Below, piece by piece: positions 1 through 10,042 of a stretch of DNA of 64,000 nt. The stretch lies in NCBI RefSeq assembly GCF_040548735.1, contig NZ_JBEPSD010000001.1, positions 310,001 through 374,000 of the forward strand, given 5' to 3'. The notes under the pieces are model-generated. The model ran no database searches. It was given only the letters and a program-made list of their open reading frames with translations, and was not told where the DNA came from. The stretch is from Rhodanobacter soli. GTDB taxonomy: Bacteria > Pseudomonadota > Gammaproteobacteria > Xanthomonadales > Rhodanobacteraceae. How positions within the stretch are numbered: position 1 is the first letter of the stretch; each line of letters starts with the position of its first letter. The position numbers were made by a program, and so were the translations under genes.

Positions 1-1263
<1,263 letters not shown>

Positions 1264-1462
1264 GCGCGGTTGCTCGCCTGGTGCACTGTCGCCCCAGCGG
1301 CGAGGATGCGTGTATGCGCTGACCATGCGGTTTATTCCCGCACTTCCGGGGTTATAAAGATCGCGCCTCGATTTGTGGGATATGCAAAGGTCATCCTCGC
1401 GCCTCAGCACCACAGCAACCATCTGGCAAGTCCTTGTCAACGCGATGGGATCGGAGGAATTG

Positions 1463-2263
1463 ATGTCCGACACTGACTACCTCCTGGAAAATCGGAAGGC
1501 AGAGGCGGCTCAGCGCTTCGCCTCGCTGTCCGCCCTGTTCGACCCGGTCACGCTTCGGCAGTTCGATGCTTGCGGCATGGCTGATGGATGGCGCTGCTGG
1601 GAAGTGGGCGCTGGAGGACCTGCACTCGTCCGAATGATCGCGAAGCGCGTTGGACATGCCGGCCACGTACTGGCAACTGACATCGACGCCTCCTGGACGA
1701 AGGAGGCGACGTCCCCAAACGTGGAAGTACGCAACCATGACGTAGCGCGCGATGCTCCGCCCGGTGAATTATTTGATCTGGTGCATGCCCGGCTGGTCCT
1801 GGTCCACGTTCCCGAGCGGGAACGCGCATTCCGTAACATGATTTCCGCACTGAAGCCCGGCGGCTGGCTGGTGATCGAGGACGCCGATCCTGCGCTCCAG
1901 CCTTTGAGCTGCATTGACGCCTACGGCCCCGAGCAAGAGCTGGCCAACAGGATCAGGGTGGGATTCAGGGCGCTGCTGTCGAACCGGGGAGCTGATTTGT
2001 CCTTCGGCCGAAAGCTGCCGCGAATGTTCCGCAGCGCGGGTATGGAAGACATCGCGGCCGAGGCTTATTTCCCGATCACCTTACCGGAATGCGCGCCATT
2101 GGAAATTGCCACGATAGCGATGATTCGAAACGATCTGCTGAGCCATGGCATAGCCACCGATGACGAAATCGAGCAGCACCTCGCGAACGTGCGAGCGGGT
2201 GTGCTGGATCTCTCGCAGCCACCGATGATTTCTGTTCGCGGACGCAAGCCACGATACCGGTGA
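1463..2263 (+). CDS. Class I SAM-dependent methyltransferase, substrate unknown
   Basis: A 266-residue cytoplasmic protein with a Rossmann methyltransferase fold. The SAM-binding glycine loop is seen as WEVGAGGPALVRMIA near residues 47-61, followed by the acidic end of strand 2 (LATDID) and a post-strand-4 segment (FDLVHARLVLVHVPE), then LKPGGWLVIED. The start is chosen at the ATG preceded by GGAGG at a good distance; an upstream in-frame start would add 30 residues without family resemblance. It stands alone between purB and a convergent glutathione transferase gene. The methyl acceptor cannot be told from sequence. Confidence 0.85.
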   Translation: MSDTDYLLENRKAEAAQRFASLSALFDPVTLRQFDACGMADGWRCWEVGAGGPALVRMIAKRVGHAGHVLATDIDASWTKEATSPNVEVRNHDVARDAPPGELFDLVHARLVLVHVPERERAFRNMISALKPGGWLVIEDADPALQPLSCIDAYGPEQELANRIRVGFRALLSNRGADLSFGRKLPRMFRSAGMEDIAAEAYFPITLPECAPLEIATIAMIRNDLLSHGIATDDEIEQHLANVRAGVLDLSQPPMISVRGRKPRYR

Positions 2264-2407
2264 AGATACCTTTCTGCTGTGCCAGCGGACGCGAGGTGTC
2301 GCGGGTCATCTGCTCAGGTTCACTCACTGCATAACAGAAGGCTTGCGCTGACCGTGAACCCGGCCCTGCTCGCAAAAAGCTCACCCGCGCAACCTGTCCC
2401 ACCTCAT

Positions 2408-2453
2408 CAAACGCAAACGGCCGGCACCTCGCGATGCCGGCCGTTTGCGTTTG
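2408..2453. terminator. 19-bp perfect inverted repeat between convergent genes
   Basis: Arms 2408-2426 and 2435-2453 are exact reverse complements around an 8-nt loop, with a GGCCGGCA core and T/G-rich outer flanks. The repeat lies between the methyltransferase and the convergent glutathione transferase gene, so it probably ends transcription from both sides. There is no long T-run, so intrinsic termination is an inference from position and stem strength. Confidence 0.65.
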
Positions 2454-2465
2454 AGCGGCGACCGA

Positions 2466-3083
2466 TCAGGCAGCCGCCTTGATCAACCCTTCCTCCTGCA
2501 TCGCCTTCTGCACCGCCGGCCGCTCGGCCACGCGCTTCTGGAAGGCCAGCAACGCCGGGAAGCCGGACAGGTCCAGATCGACGTGTTTCGCCCAGTTGGT
2601 GACGGTGAACAGGTAGGCGTCGGCCGCGGTGAAATGGTCGCCGAGCAGCCACGGCTGCTTTGCCAGCACGTCTTCGATCAACTGGTAGCGCTTGAGCAGG
2701 TATGCCTTGCGCTCGGCGCGGGTGGGTTCCGGCGTATCCGGCTTGAACAGCGGGCTGTAGGTCTTGTGGATCTCGGAGTTGATGTAGCCCAGCATTTCCT
2801 GCAGGCGGTAGCGCGCCAGCGTGCCGTTGGTCGGTGCCAGGTTGCTTTCAGGCTTGAGGTCGGCCAGGTACTGCACGATCGCCGGGCCTTCGGTCAGCAG
2901 TTCGCCATTGTCCAGCGCCAGCGCCGGCACGTAGCCCTTCGGGTTGATCTGCCAGAAATCCGCACCGCCCTCGGTGCGCTTGGCCTTGCCGTCGACCTTT
3001 TCCAGCGGCAGCGCGATGCCGGCTTCCAGCGCCACGATGTGCGGCGACAGCGAGCAGGCGCCCGACGAGTAATAGAGTTTCAT
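2466..3083 (-). CDS. Glutathione S-transferase family protein
   Basis: A 205-residue protein with an N-terminal thioredoxin-like GST domain (MKLYYSSGACSLSPHIVALE) and a helical C-terminal domain. The SSGACSLSPHI motif places the catalytic Ser/Cys of beta-class (GstA/GstB-like) enzymes near residues 6-10. These enzymes conjugate glutathione to electrophiles or reduce oxidised substrates in the cytoplasm. The ATG at 3083 follows GGAGAAA; a longer frame upstream lacks family resemblance. It is divergent from an HxlR-family regulator, which suggests control by that regulator in response to an electrophile or oxidant. The natural substrate is unknown. Confidence 0.9.
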   Translation of the reverse strand: MKLYYSSGACSLSPHIVALEAGIALPLEKVDGKAKRTEGGADFWQINPKGYVPALALDNGELLTEGPAIVQYLADLKPESNLAPTNGTLARYRLQEMLGYINSEIHKTYSPLFKPDTPEPTRAERKAYLLKRYQLIEDVLAKQPWLLGDHFTAADAYLFTVTNWAKHVDLDLSGFPALLAFQKRVAERPAVQKAMQEEGLIKAAA

Positions 3084-3184
3084 GAGTTTCTCCGTGATGG
3101 GGACGTGGGGAAGACCACCGCCGCGGCCACACGCGAAGCGACTGCCTGCGTGCACCGCAACGATGGTGGCATCCTAGCCATCAT

Positions 3185-3218
3185 GGTTACTTATGGATAC
3201 CACCTAACCTTTGGTTAG
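3185..3218. promoter_or_regulatory. Candidate HxlR operator between gst and hxlR
   Basis: The divergent gap holds a perfect dyad CTAACC-TTT-GGTTAG at 3204-3218. Next to it is an imperfect dyad, GGTTAC (3185-3190) and GATACC (3196-3201). Two adjacent dyads in the shared promoter region of a regulator and its neighbour are what an autoregulated repressor of this family would need. The assignment is by position and symmetry only. Confidence 0.5.
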
Positions 3219-3269
3219 CGGAAAAATGTAGTATCCGCCCGGTTACCGAACTCTCCCGATGGAATTCCG

Positions 3270-3668
3270 ATGGGCCTGCCCGTACGCAAGAGCAAGGTCG
3301 CTGCACCGCCGGCCTGCCCGCTCACCGAAAGCCTGGCGCTGTTGCGCGGCGCGTGGGCGCCGAACGTGGTCTGGTTCCTGAGCGCCGAACCGCGCCGTTT
3401 CGGCGAGTTGCGCCACGACATCCCACGCATCTCCGCGCGCGTGCTGAGCGCGCGGCTGCGCGAGCTGGAATCGCGCGGGCTGGTGACGCGGCGCGTGCTG
3501 GCTACCTCGCCGCCGTCGGCCGAGTACGCACTCACGCCGCTCGGCCGCGAACTGCTGCCGGCGATCCAGGCACTGGCCAGCGTGGGCAAGAAGCTGATCG
3601 CGGAATGGGAAGCGGGTGCGTCGAAACGCGCATCCGGAACCGCCCGCCAACGCGCGAAACAGTCGTGA
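3270..3668 (+). CDS. HxlR-family winged-helix transcriptional regulator
   Basis: A 132-residue DNA-binding protein. The HxlR signature is clear: CPLTESLALLRGAWAPNVVWFLSA, then RFGELRHDIPRISARVLSARLRELESRGLV (recognition helix and wing), then SAEYALTPLGREL. A single cysteine at residue 16 sits just before helix 1, the place where YodB/HypR-type members carry their redox-sensing cysteine; sensing here is inferred. The C-terminus is a short basic tail. It is divergent from the glutathione transferase gene, its likely target. Confidence 0.88.
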   Translation: MGLPVRKSKVAAPPACPLTESLALLRGAWAPNVVWFLSAEPRRFGELRHDIPRISARVLSARLRELESRGLVTRRVLATSPPSAEYALTPLGRELLPAIQALASVGKKLIAEWEAGASKRASGTARQRAKQS

Positions 3669-3692
3669 CCGGCCGCCGCCTGCGGCGACCGG
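3669..3692. terminator. GC-rich hairpin between hxlR and cysK
   Basis: An imperfect hairpin starts directly after the hxlR stop codon: CCGG-C-CGCCG paired with CGGCG-A-CCGG around a 4-nt loop, one mismatch. It lies between two convergent genes. No T-run follows on either strand, so the role as a terminator is tentative. Confidence 0.4.
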
Positions 3693-3705
3693 CCCGTTGC
3701 CCCGC

Positions 3706-4644
3706 TCAGACTTCGTCCGAGCCCTCGTTGACGCCCTCGAACAGGAAGGTCGACAGGTAGCGCTCGCCGGTATCCGGCAGCATCGCCAGCAGCACCGAGC
3801 CCGGCGGCGCATCGGCCGCCACCTGTACGGCGGCAGCCAGGGTGGCGCCGGAGGAGATGCCGGTGAAGATGCCTTCCTGCTGCGCCAGCTCGCGCGAGGT
3901 GTCGCGGGCCAGTACGTCGTCGATCAACACGATCCGATCGACCACCTCGCGGTTGAGCACGGCCGGCACGAAATCCGGCGTCCAGCCCTGGATCTTGTGC
4001 GGCTGCCATTCCTTGCCGGAGAGCAGCGCCGCGCCGGTCGGCTCGCTGGCGATGATCTGCACTTCCGGACGCGCCACCTTGAGCACCTCGCCGACACCGG
4101 TCAGCGTGCCGCCGGTGCCCCAGCCGGTGACGAAGTAATCCAGCCGGCGGCCGGCGAAGTCGCGCAGGATTTCCGGCGCGGTGGTCTGCCGGTGATACGC
4201 CGGATTGGCAGGGTTTTCGAACTGGTTGGTGAAGAACCAGCCATGCTTCTGCGCCAGCTCCACCGCCTTCGCCACCATGCCGCTGCCGCGTGCGGCGCCC
4301 GGCGTCAGCAGCACTTTGCCGCCGTAGGCGCGGATCAGCTTGCGCCGCTCGAGCGAGAACGTATCCGACATCACCGCCACGAAGGGGTAGCCGCGCGCCG
4401 CGCAGATCGCGGCCAGCGCCACGCCGGTGTTGCCCGAGGTGGCCTCGATCACGGTCTGGCCGGGCTTCAGCGTGCCGCGCTGCTCGGCGTCCAGGATGAT
4501 CGCCAGGGCGAGCCGGTCCTTCACCGAACCGGCCGGGTTGAACGCCTCCACCTTCACGTAGAGTTCGACGTGCTTCGGGGCGAGGCGGTGAAGCTTAATG
4601 ATCGGCGTGTTGCCGATGGTGTCGAGAATACTGTCGTGGATCAT
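3706..4644 (-). CDS. cysK: Cysteine synthase (O-acetylserine sulfhydrylase)
   Basis: CysK makes L-cysteine from O-acetyl-L-serine and sulfide, the last step of the pathway encoded next door. It is a 312-residue fold-type II PLP enzyme. The PLP lysine is K42 in NPAGSVKDR, the substrate loop TSGNTG is at 69-74, and the phosphate-binding GWGTGGTLTG and C-terminal GISSGA motifs are present. It lies 69 bp downstream of cysG on the same strand, so the two may be co-transcribed. Length and motifs fit CysK; CysM (which can use thiosulfate) cannot be fully excluded. Confidence 0.92.
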   Translation of the reverse strand: MIHDSILDTIGNTPIIKLHRLAPKHVELYVKVEAFNPAGSVKDRLALAIILDAEQRGTLKPGQTVIEATSGNTGVALAAICAARGYPFVAVMSDTFSLERRKLIRAYGGKVLLTPGAARGSGMVAKAVELAQKHGWFFTNQFENPANPAYHRQTTAPEILRDFAGRRLDYFVTGWGTGGTLTGVGEVLKVARPEVQIIASEPTGAALLSGKEWQPHKIQGWTPDFVPAVLNREVVDRIVLIDDVLARDTSRELAQQEGIFTGISSGATLAAAVQVAADAPPGSVLLAMLPDTGERYLSTFLFEGVNEGSDEV

Positions 4645-4713
4645 GAGGCGCTCCGGCAGGCGTGGGGGAAAAACCGTCGCGCGATCATGCGCCCGCCCAG
4701 GTAAAGATTTTCG

Positions 4714-6183
4714 TCAGGCGCGGTGGACCGCCGTCAGCACGTCGGGTGCCGCCGGATTTTCCGCCTGCGGCGTACGGATGTCGTGCACCGTGGCCCCCAG
4801 CGGCGGCTCTCCGAACCAGGCCAGCGACGGTGCCAGCGCCGCCACCTCGCCCAGGATCAGCAGCGCCGGGGAGCGCACCGCGTGGAACGCCGCGCGCTCG
4901 GCCAGGTTGGCCAGGCTGCCGGTGATCACCCGCTGCTCCGCGCACGAGCCGTTCTCGACCAGCGCGAACGGCGTCGACGCCGCCCGGCCGTGCCCGATCA
5001 ACTGCGCCTGCAGCACGCCCAGCTCGGCGACGCCCATGTAGACCGCCAGCGTCTGCCGCTCCTGCGCCAGCGCCGCCCAGTCCAGGGTGTCGCGCGAGGA
5101 CTGGCAGTGCGCGGTGACGAAACGCACCGACTGCGCGTGGTCGCGATGGGTCAGCGGCACGCCGGCATAGGCCGCGCAGGCCACCGCCGCGGTGATGCCG
5201 GGCACCACTTCGTAGGGAATGCCATGGGTGCGCAGGAACTCCAGTTCCTCGCCGCCACGGCCGAACACGAACGGGTCGCCGCCTTTCAGCCGCACCACCC
5301 GCCGCCCTGCCTGCGCATGCTGCAACAAAAGCGCATGGATGCCGTCCTGGGTGGTGTGGTGGTGGCCCGCCTGCTTGCCGACCTCGATGCGTTCGGCGTC
5401 GCGCCGCGCCAGTTCCAGCACCCCGGCGCTGACCAGCCGGTCGTGCAGGATCACGTCGGCCTCGTTCAGCGCACGCAGCGCACGCAAGGTCAGCAGGCCC
5501 GGATCGCCGGGGCCGGCACCCACCAGTACCACCGAGCCTGCCGATAGCGCCGGCGCCGCGGCCAGCGCGTGTTCCGCCACCTGCCGCGCCTCATCCGGCC
5601 GGCCCTGGCGCAGCAAGGTCGCCACCGGACCGGTGAACAGGCTCTCGTAGAAGCGCCGCCGTGCCGCGAGGTCCGGATGGCGCAGGCGGATGCGCCGGCG
5701 CAGGCGCGCCGCCAGCGTGGCCAGCGCGCCCAGCGAATGGTCCAGCAGCGTCTCCAATCGTTCGCGCAGCAGCCGCGCCAGCATCGGCGCCTCGCCGCCG
5801 CTGGAGATCGCAATGGTCAGCGGCGCGCGGTCCACCACCGCAGGTACATGGAAGCTCGACAGGGCTGCATCGTCGACCACGTTGACGAAGACCCGCCGCA
5901 GCTCGGCGAACGTGGCGATCAGCCGGTTCAATTCGGCGTCGGAAGTCGCCGCCACCACCAGCCAGACCCGCTCCAGCCAGGCCTCCTGGAACGCATCGCG
6001 GCGATGCGCGATGCGCCCCGCCGCCGCCCAGCGCAGCAGCTGCGGCGTGAGCGTGGGCGCGTTCACCGTGACCTGCGCCTGCGCACCAAGCAAGGCCGCC
6101 ACTTTCCGCTCGGCCACCGCGCCGCCGCCCACCACCAGCACGGCGCGGCGGGACAGGTCGGCAAACAACGGATAGAGCTTCAT
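4714..6183 (-). CDS. cysG: Siroheme synthase, trifunctional
   Basis: CysG turns uroporphyrinogen III into siroheme, the prosthetic group of the sulfite reductase encoded by cysI. The 489-residue product has both known halves. The N-terminal dehydrogenase/ferrochelatase part starts [10 protein letters not shown] and carries the NAD-binding [11 protein letters not shown] and the ISSGGEAP loop. The C-terminal methyltransferase part has [15 protein letters not shown] and [13 protein letters not shown]. The frame is open further upstream, but the ATG at 6183 matches the family's N-terminus. The gene is divergent from cysB, with a large regulatory gap between them. Confidence 0.95.
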   Translation of the reverse strand: MKLYPLFADLSRRAVLVVGGGAVAERKVAALLGAQAQVTVNAPTLTPQLLRWAAAGRIAHRRDAFQEAWLERVWLVVAATSDAELNRLIATFAELRRVFVNVVDDAALSSFHVPAVVDRAPLTIAISSGGEAPMLARLLRERLETLLDHSLGALATLAARLRRRIRLRHPDLAARRRFYESLFTGPVATLLRQGRPDEARQVAEHALAAAPALSAGSVVLVGAGPGDPGLLTLRALRALNEADVILHDRLVSAGVLELARRDAERIEVGKQAGHHHTTQDGIHALLLQHAQAGRRVVRLKGGDPFVFGRGGEELEFLRTHGIPYEVVPGITAAVACAAYAGVPLTHRDHAQSVRFVTAHCQSSRDTLDWAALAQERQTLAVYMGVAELGVLQAQLIGHGRAASTPFALVENGSCAEQRVITGSLANLAERAAFHAVRSPALLILGEVAALAPSLAWFGEPPLGATVHDIRTPQAENPAAPDVLTAVHRA

Positions 6184-6505
6184 TCGGGCGAGGCCGTTTC
6201 GCGTACGGGGGAGATGAAACCACGCTACGCAGCCAATGCCGGCGCGACAAATGACTTGTATGGCCGTGCATATGCCGCACCGGCATAACCCATGCCGGAC
6301 GACGCCACGCTTGACCATTTTATCAAATGGACGTATAGACGTCTGATCATGCATGCACATCCAGACCACAAGGAATCCGTCCGCAGCGTCCAGCTGGCCG
6401 CCTGCGCCCATGCACCATGCACGATGCCGGTGCATTCCATGCGATGTATCCGTGTTCCGTCCGCGCCCCGATCCCGCGATCCCGACTGCCCACGAGACCA
6501 TCGCC
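6184..6505. promoter_or_regulatory. Divergent cysG/cysB control region
   Basis: This 322-bp gap has no gene. It holds three symmetrical elements: TATGCCG-CAC-CGGCATA (6271-6287), CCATTT-TATC-AAATGG (6315-6330), and GGACGTATAGACGTCT (6329-6344). The last shares the 11-mer GTATAGACGTC with the promoter region of cysJ (there on the other strand). The cluster most likely binds the regulator of the cysteine regulon, presumably CysB itself; that is inference from position and sharing. Confidence 0.6.
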
Positions 6506-7540
6506 ATGACCTTGATCCAGTTGCGCTACCTGATTGCCATCGCCGACTCCGGCCTCAACATCACGCTGGCCGCCGAGCGCGTCCACGCCACCCAGCCCGG
6601 CCTGAGCAAGCAGCTGCGCCAGCTTGAGGACGAGCTGGGCTTCCAGCTGTTCGTGCGCAAGGGCAAGAGCCTCGACGCGGTGACCCACGCCGGCCGGCAC
6701 GTGCTGGAACGCGCCCGCACGATCCTCGCCGAGGCGGCCAACATCCGCTCGATCGCCGCCAACCTGCGCAACGAGGCGCGCGGCGAGCTGCGCATCGCCA
6801 CCACCCACACCCAGGCGCGCTTCGCCCTGCCCGCCGCGATCGGCGCGCTGAGCCAGAGCTACCCGCAGGTCAGCGTGCACCTGCAGCCGGGCCGCGACGG
6901 CGAAGTGCTGGCGCAGTTGGAGGCCGGCCGCGTCGACCTTGCGGTGATCAGCAGCGCCGGTGCGCCGCCGTCCGTCGGCATCGCGCTGCCGGCTTATCGC
7001 TGGCACCGGGTGATCGTGACGCCGCAAGAGCATCCGCTGGCGGCGAAGGGACAGCCGCCCTCGCTCGACGAACTGGCCACGCTGCCGCTGGTCAGCTACG
7101 ACTCCTCGCTGAAGGCCGACTCGTCGCTGCGCCGCGCGTTCGAGGCGGCCGGCCTGCGCCCGCAGATCGCGATGACGGCCGGCGACGCCGACCTGATCAA
7201 GACCTACGTGCGCACCGGCCTCGGCATCGGCGTGCTGGCCGAGATGGCGATGCTGGACGGCGATACCGACCTGCAGGCGCTGGCGGCCGACCACCTGTTT
7301 CCGCAATGCACGACCTGGATCGTGCTGCGCCGGGAAAGCGTGCTGCGCGAGTACGTGCTGGAGTTCATCGCGCAGTTCGCGCCGCACCTGGACCGCCGCG
7401 ACGTAGTACGCGCGCTCGCCGCCGACACGGCGCCGGTCGAGTGGTCGGCAGTGCCGCACTGGCGGGAGCGCCCGGTCGTCACGCAGCCTGACCGCCGCGC
7501 CACCGTCTCAGCCGTCGATCAGGCCGCGGTTACGCAATAG
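6506..7540 (+). CDS. cysB: CysB-type LysR-family regulator of sulfur assimilation
   Basis: A 344-residue LysR-type regulator: winged helix-turn-helix at about 1-60, then a two-lobed effector domain. It carries the CysB/Cbl hallmark TTHTQAR, with Thr100, Thr102 and Gln103 at the same numbers as in enterobacterial CysB, where they contact sulfate or acetylserine. It probably activates the adjoining cys genes when sulfur is limiting. The start at 6506 matches the family N-terminus (MTLIQLRYL); 51 extra upstream codons are open but unlike the family. Its 3' end overlaps the end of the convergent sat/cysC gene by 33 bp. Confidence 0.92.
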   Translation: MTLIQLRYLIAIADSGLNITLAAERVHATQPGLSKQLRQLEDELGFQLFVRKGKSLDAVTHAGRHVLERARTILAEAANIRSIAANLRNEARGELRIATTHTQARFALPAAIGALSQSYPQVSVHLQPGRDGEVLAQLEAGRVDLAVISSAGAPPSVGIALPAYRWHRVIVTPQEHPLAAKGQPPSLDELATLPLVSYDSSLKADSSLRRAFEAAGLRPQIAMTAGDADLIKTYVRTGLGIGVLAEMAMLDGDTDLQALAADHLFPQCTTWIVLRRESVLREYVLEFIAQFAPHLDRRDVVRALAADTAPVEWSAVPHWRERPVVTQPDRRATVSAVDQAAVTQ

Positions 7541-9265
7541 CGCCAGCACCTGCCGAGCCAGCACGACCGGCTCGGCGGCATCGCCGTCGATGCGAAGTTC
7601 CGGCTGCTCGGGCACCTCGTACGGATCGCTGATGCCGGTGAACCGGGCGATCTTGCCGGCGCGCGCCTGCGCGTAGAGCCCCTTGCGGTCGCGCGCCTCG
7701 CACACTTCGAGCGAGGTGGCGACGTGGACTTCGATGAAGTCGCCATGCGCCTCGACCAGCGCGCGGGACTCCGCGCGGGCGTCGGCATACGGCGCGATCG
7801 GCGCGCACACCGCGATGCCGCCGTGGCGCACGATCTCGCTGGCGACGTAGCCGATGCGGGTGACGTTGGCGGCGCGGTCCTCGCGCGAAAAGCCGAGGCC
7901 GCGCGACAGGTGCTTGCGCACTTCGTCGCCGTCCAGCACGGTCACCGGGCGGCTGGTGTGTTCCAGCAGCTGCGCGATCACCGCCTGCGCGATGGTCGAC
8001 TTGCCGGCGCCGGACAGTCCGGTGAAGAACAGCGCGAAGCCGCGTGGCGCGTGCACCGGGTGGCGCTCGCGCAGGATCTTCACCACGTCGGGAAAGCTGT
8101 ACCAGGCCGGGATCTCGCTGCCCTCGTGCAGATGCCGGCGCAGCTGGGTGCCGGAGATGTCGCGCACCTCGTCTTCCGCGGTCACCTCGGTCGACGGCAG
8201 ATAGGCGTCGCGGTTCGCCGCGTACACCATCGCCGGGAATGGCACGATCCGGATGCCCAGCTCGTCCTGGTGCCTTTCCAGCAACTGCTGCGCCTCGAAC
8301 GGGCCGTAGAACGGCTGGCCGTGCGAATCCTTGCCGGGGCCGGCATGATCGCGGCCCACGATGAAATGGCTGGCGCCGTAATTCTTGCGGATGATCGCGT
8401 GCCATAGCGCCTCGCGCGGGCCGCCCATGCGCATCGCCAGCGGCAGCAGCGACAGCTTCACGCTGTCGGCCGGGTACTGCGGCAGCAGCGCGCGGATGCA
8501 GCGCACGCGGGTGTAGTGGTCGACGTCACCCGGCTTGGTGCGTCCCACCGACGGCTGGATCAGCAGCTTGGCGCCGACCTGCTGCGCCGCGCGCAGGGTC
8601 AGTTCGCGGTGCGCGCGGTGCATCGGGTTGCGCGTCTGGAACGCCACGATGCGGCTCCAGCCGTTCGCCGCGAACCATTCGCGCAGGCTGCGCGGCGTAT
8701 CGCGCAGTTCGCCGAAATCGTAGTGCGCCGGCCGCTGGATGCCGCGCACGCGGCCGCCCAGCGCCACCGGCTTGGTGCGATCGAGCAGTTCGGCCACGCC
8801 GGGGTGCAGGCGGTCGGTGCTGCCGAACACGCGCTTCGCCTCGTGCAGGCGGTCCGGCCAATAGACATCGTGCACTTCCAGTACCGCCAGCGGCACACCC
8901 TGGCTGTCGCGCAGGGCGACCTCGCTGCCGGTGGACAGCTGCGCGGCGAAATCCTCGTCCACGTCCAGGGTGATCGGGATCGGCCACAGTGTGCCGTCGG
9001 CGAGGCGCAGTTCTTCCACCACGCGATCGTAGTCGCGGCGGCCGAGGAAACCTTCCAGCGGCGAGAACGCACCGCTCAGCAGCAACTCCAGGTCGCACAG
9101 CTGGCGCGTATCGAGGTCCACGCCGGGCAGCCGGGCGCTGCGCAGCTTGAGCGCCTCGGCTTCGGCGGGCGGCAGATAAAGTTCCTTCAGCACCCCGCCG
9201 TGCGGAGCAATCAGGGCGTCGTCGGCGGCAAGGTCATGGTTCGGAGCAAGTGCGGTGTGACTCAT
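7508..9265 (-). CDS. cysC: Bifunctional ATP sulfurylase / APS kinase fusion
   Basis: One 585-residue protein performs both sulfate-activation steps: sulfate plus ATP to APS, then APS to PAPS. The N-terminal two thirds is a single-chain Sat-type ATP sulfurylase with the catalytic QTRNPMHRAH and the GRDHAGPGKD motifs. The C-terminal third is CysC-type APS kinase with Walker A GLSGAGKST and DGDEVRKHLSRGLGFS. No CysD/CysN pair is seen in the window, so this protein probably replaces it. The start at 9265 (MSHTALAP) is one option; an in-frame start at 9298 would add 11 residues, and neither has a strong ribosome site. It is the last gene of the cysJIH run. Confidence 0.93.
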   Translation of the reverse strand: MSHTALAPNHDLAADDALIAPHGGVLKELYLPPAEAEALKLRSARLPGVDLDTRQLCDLELLLSGAFSPLEGFLGRRDYDRVVEELRLADGTLWPIPITLDVDEDFAAQLSTGSEVALRDSQGVPLAVLEVHDVYWPDRLHEAKRVFGSTDRLHPGVAELLDRTKPVALGGRVRGIQRPAHYDFGELRDTPRSLREWFAANGWSRIVAFQTRNPMHRAHRELTLRAAQQVGAKLLIQPSVGRTKPGDVDHYTRVRCIRALLPQYPADSVKLSLLPLAMRMGGPREALWHAIIRKNYGASHFIVGRDHAGPGKDSHGQPFYGPFEAQQLLERHQDELGIRIVPFPAMVYAANRDAYLPSTEVTAEDEVRDISGTQLRRHLHEGSEIPAWYSFPDVVKILRERHPVHAPRGFALFFTGLSGAGKSTIAQAVIAQLLEHTSRPVTVLDGDEVRKHLSRGLGFSREDRAANVTRIGYVASEIVRHGGIAVCAPIAPYADARAESRALVEAHGDFIEVHVATSLEVCEARDRKGLYAQARAGKIARFTGISDPYEVPEQPELRIDGDAAEPVVLARQVLALLRNRGLIDG

Positions 9266-9319
9266 GGTGTCGGTAGTCCGGTCGGGGGAGAAAGCCATCG
9301 CGGCGCGATGGCCGTTGGG

Positions 9320-10042
9320 CTACGCGATGCTGTGCAGTCCGCATTCGCGTTTGAGCCCGAAGAAGCGGGTGTCCTCGGCGTCCATGCCCGGCTCCCAGCG
9401 CCGGCTGGTATGGCTGTCGCCGATCGAGACGTAGCCTTGCTGCCACAGCGGGTGGTACGGCAGGCCATGGCGTGCGAGGTAATGGCCGACGTCGCGATCG
9501 TTCCAGTCGGCCAGCGGATGGAACTTCCAGCGACCGCCGCGGTGCTCGGCGAACTCGATCGCGGCACGGCTGCGCGACTGCCCGCGGCGCAGGCCGGCGA
9601 GCCAACCCACCGCATCCAGCTCGGCCAGCGCACGCTGCATCGGCTCGACCTTGCGCAACCGGTTATAGCGATCTAGCCCGGCCACGCCCTGCTCCCACAG
9701 TCGTCCATGGCGCGCTTCCATCCAGGCCGGGCTGAGCGGCGCGCGATACACCTTGAGGTTCAGCGCGAGGCGTTCGGTCAACTCGTCGACAAAGCGGTAG
9801 GTCTCGGGAAACAGGTAGCCGGTGTCGATCAACACCACCGGCAATGACGGCCGCTGGCGTGTCACCAGGTGCAGCGATACCGCCGATTGCGCGCCGAAGC
9901 TGGACGACAACACGTGCTCGCCGGCGACGTGTTCCAGCGCCCAGGCCACCCGGCGTTCGGCGGTGAGCCGGGCCAGCATGGCGTTCAACTCGGCCAGCGC
10001 CTGCGGCTCGTGCGGCGCCTGTTCGAGCAGCGCCGCGCTCAT
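9320..10042 (-). CDS. cysH: PAPS reductase (thioredoxin-dependent)
   Basis: CysH reduces PAPS to sulfite and PAP with electrons from thioredoxin. The 240-residue protein has the nucleotide loop [26 protein letters not shown], and the C-terminal ECGLH with the single catalytic cysteine. The paired cysteines of the iron-sulfur APS reductases are absent, so PAPS rather than APS is the expected substrate, in agreement with the APS kinase domain next door. Its start overlaps the cysI stop by 4 bp (ATGA), a sign of translational coupling. A longer upstream frame is only the shadow of cysI. Confidence 0.95.
   Translation of the reverse strand: MSAALLEQAPHEPQALAELNAMLARLTAERRVAWALEHVAGEHVLSSSFGAQSAVSLHLVTRQRPSLPVVLIDTGYLFPETYRFVDELTERLALNLKVYRAPLSPAWMEARHGRLWEQGVAGLDRYNRLRKVEPMQRALAELDAVGWLAGLRRGQSRSRAAIEFAEHRGGRWKFHPLADWNDRDVGHYLARHGLPYHPLWQQGYVSIGDSHTSRRWEPGMDAEDTRFFGLKRECGLHSIA

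Noticed and set aside
1264-1462. Possible small gene between purB and the methyltransferase
   Set aside because: A 68-codon frame exists but overlaps the methyltransferase start and has no ribosome site or resemblance. I see no gene here.
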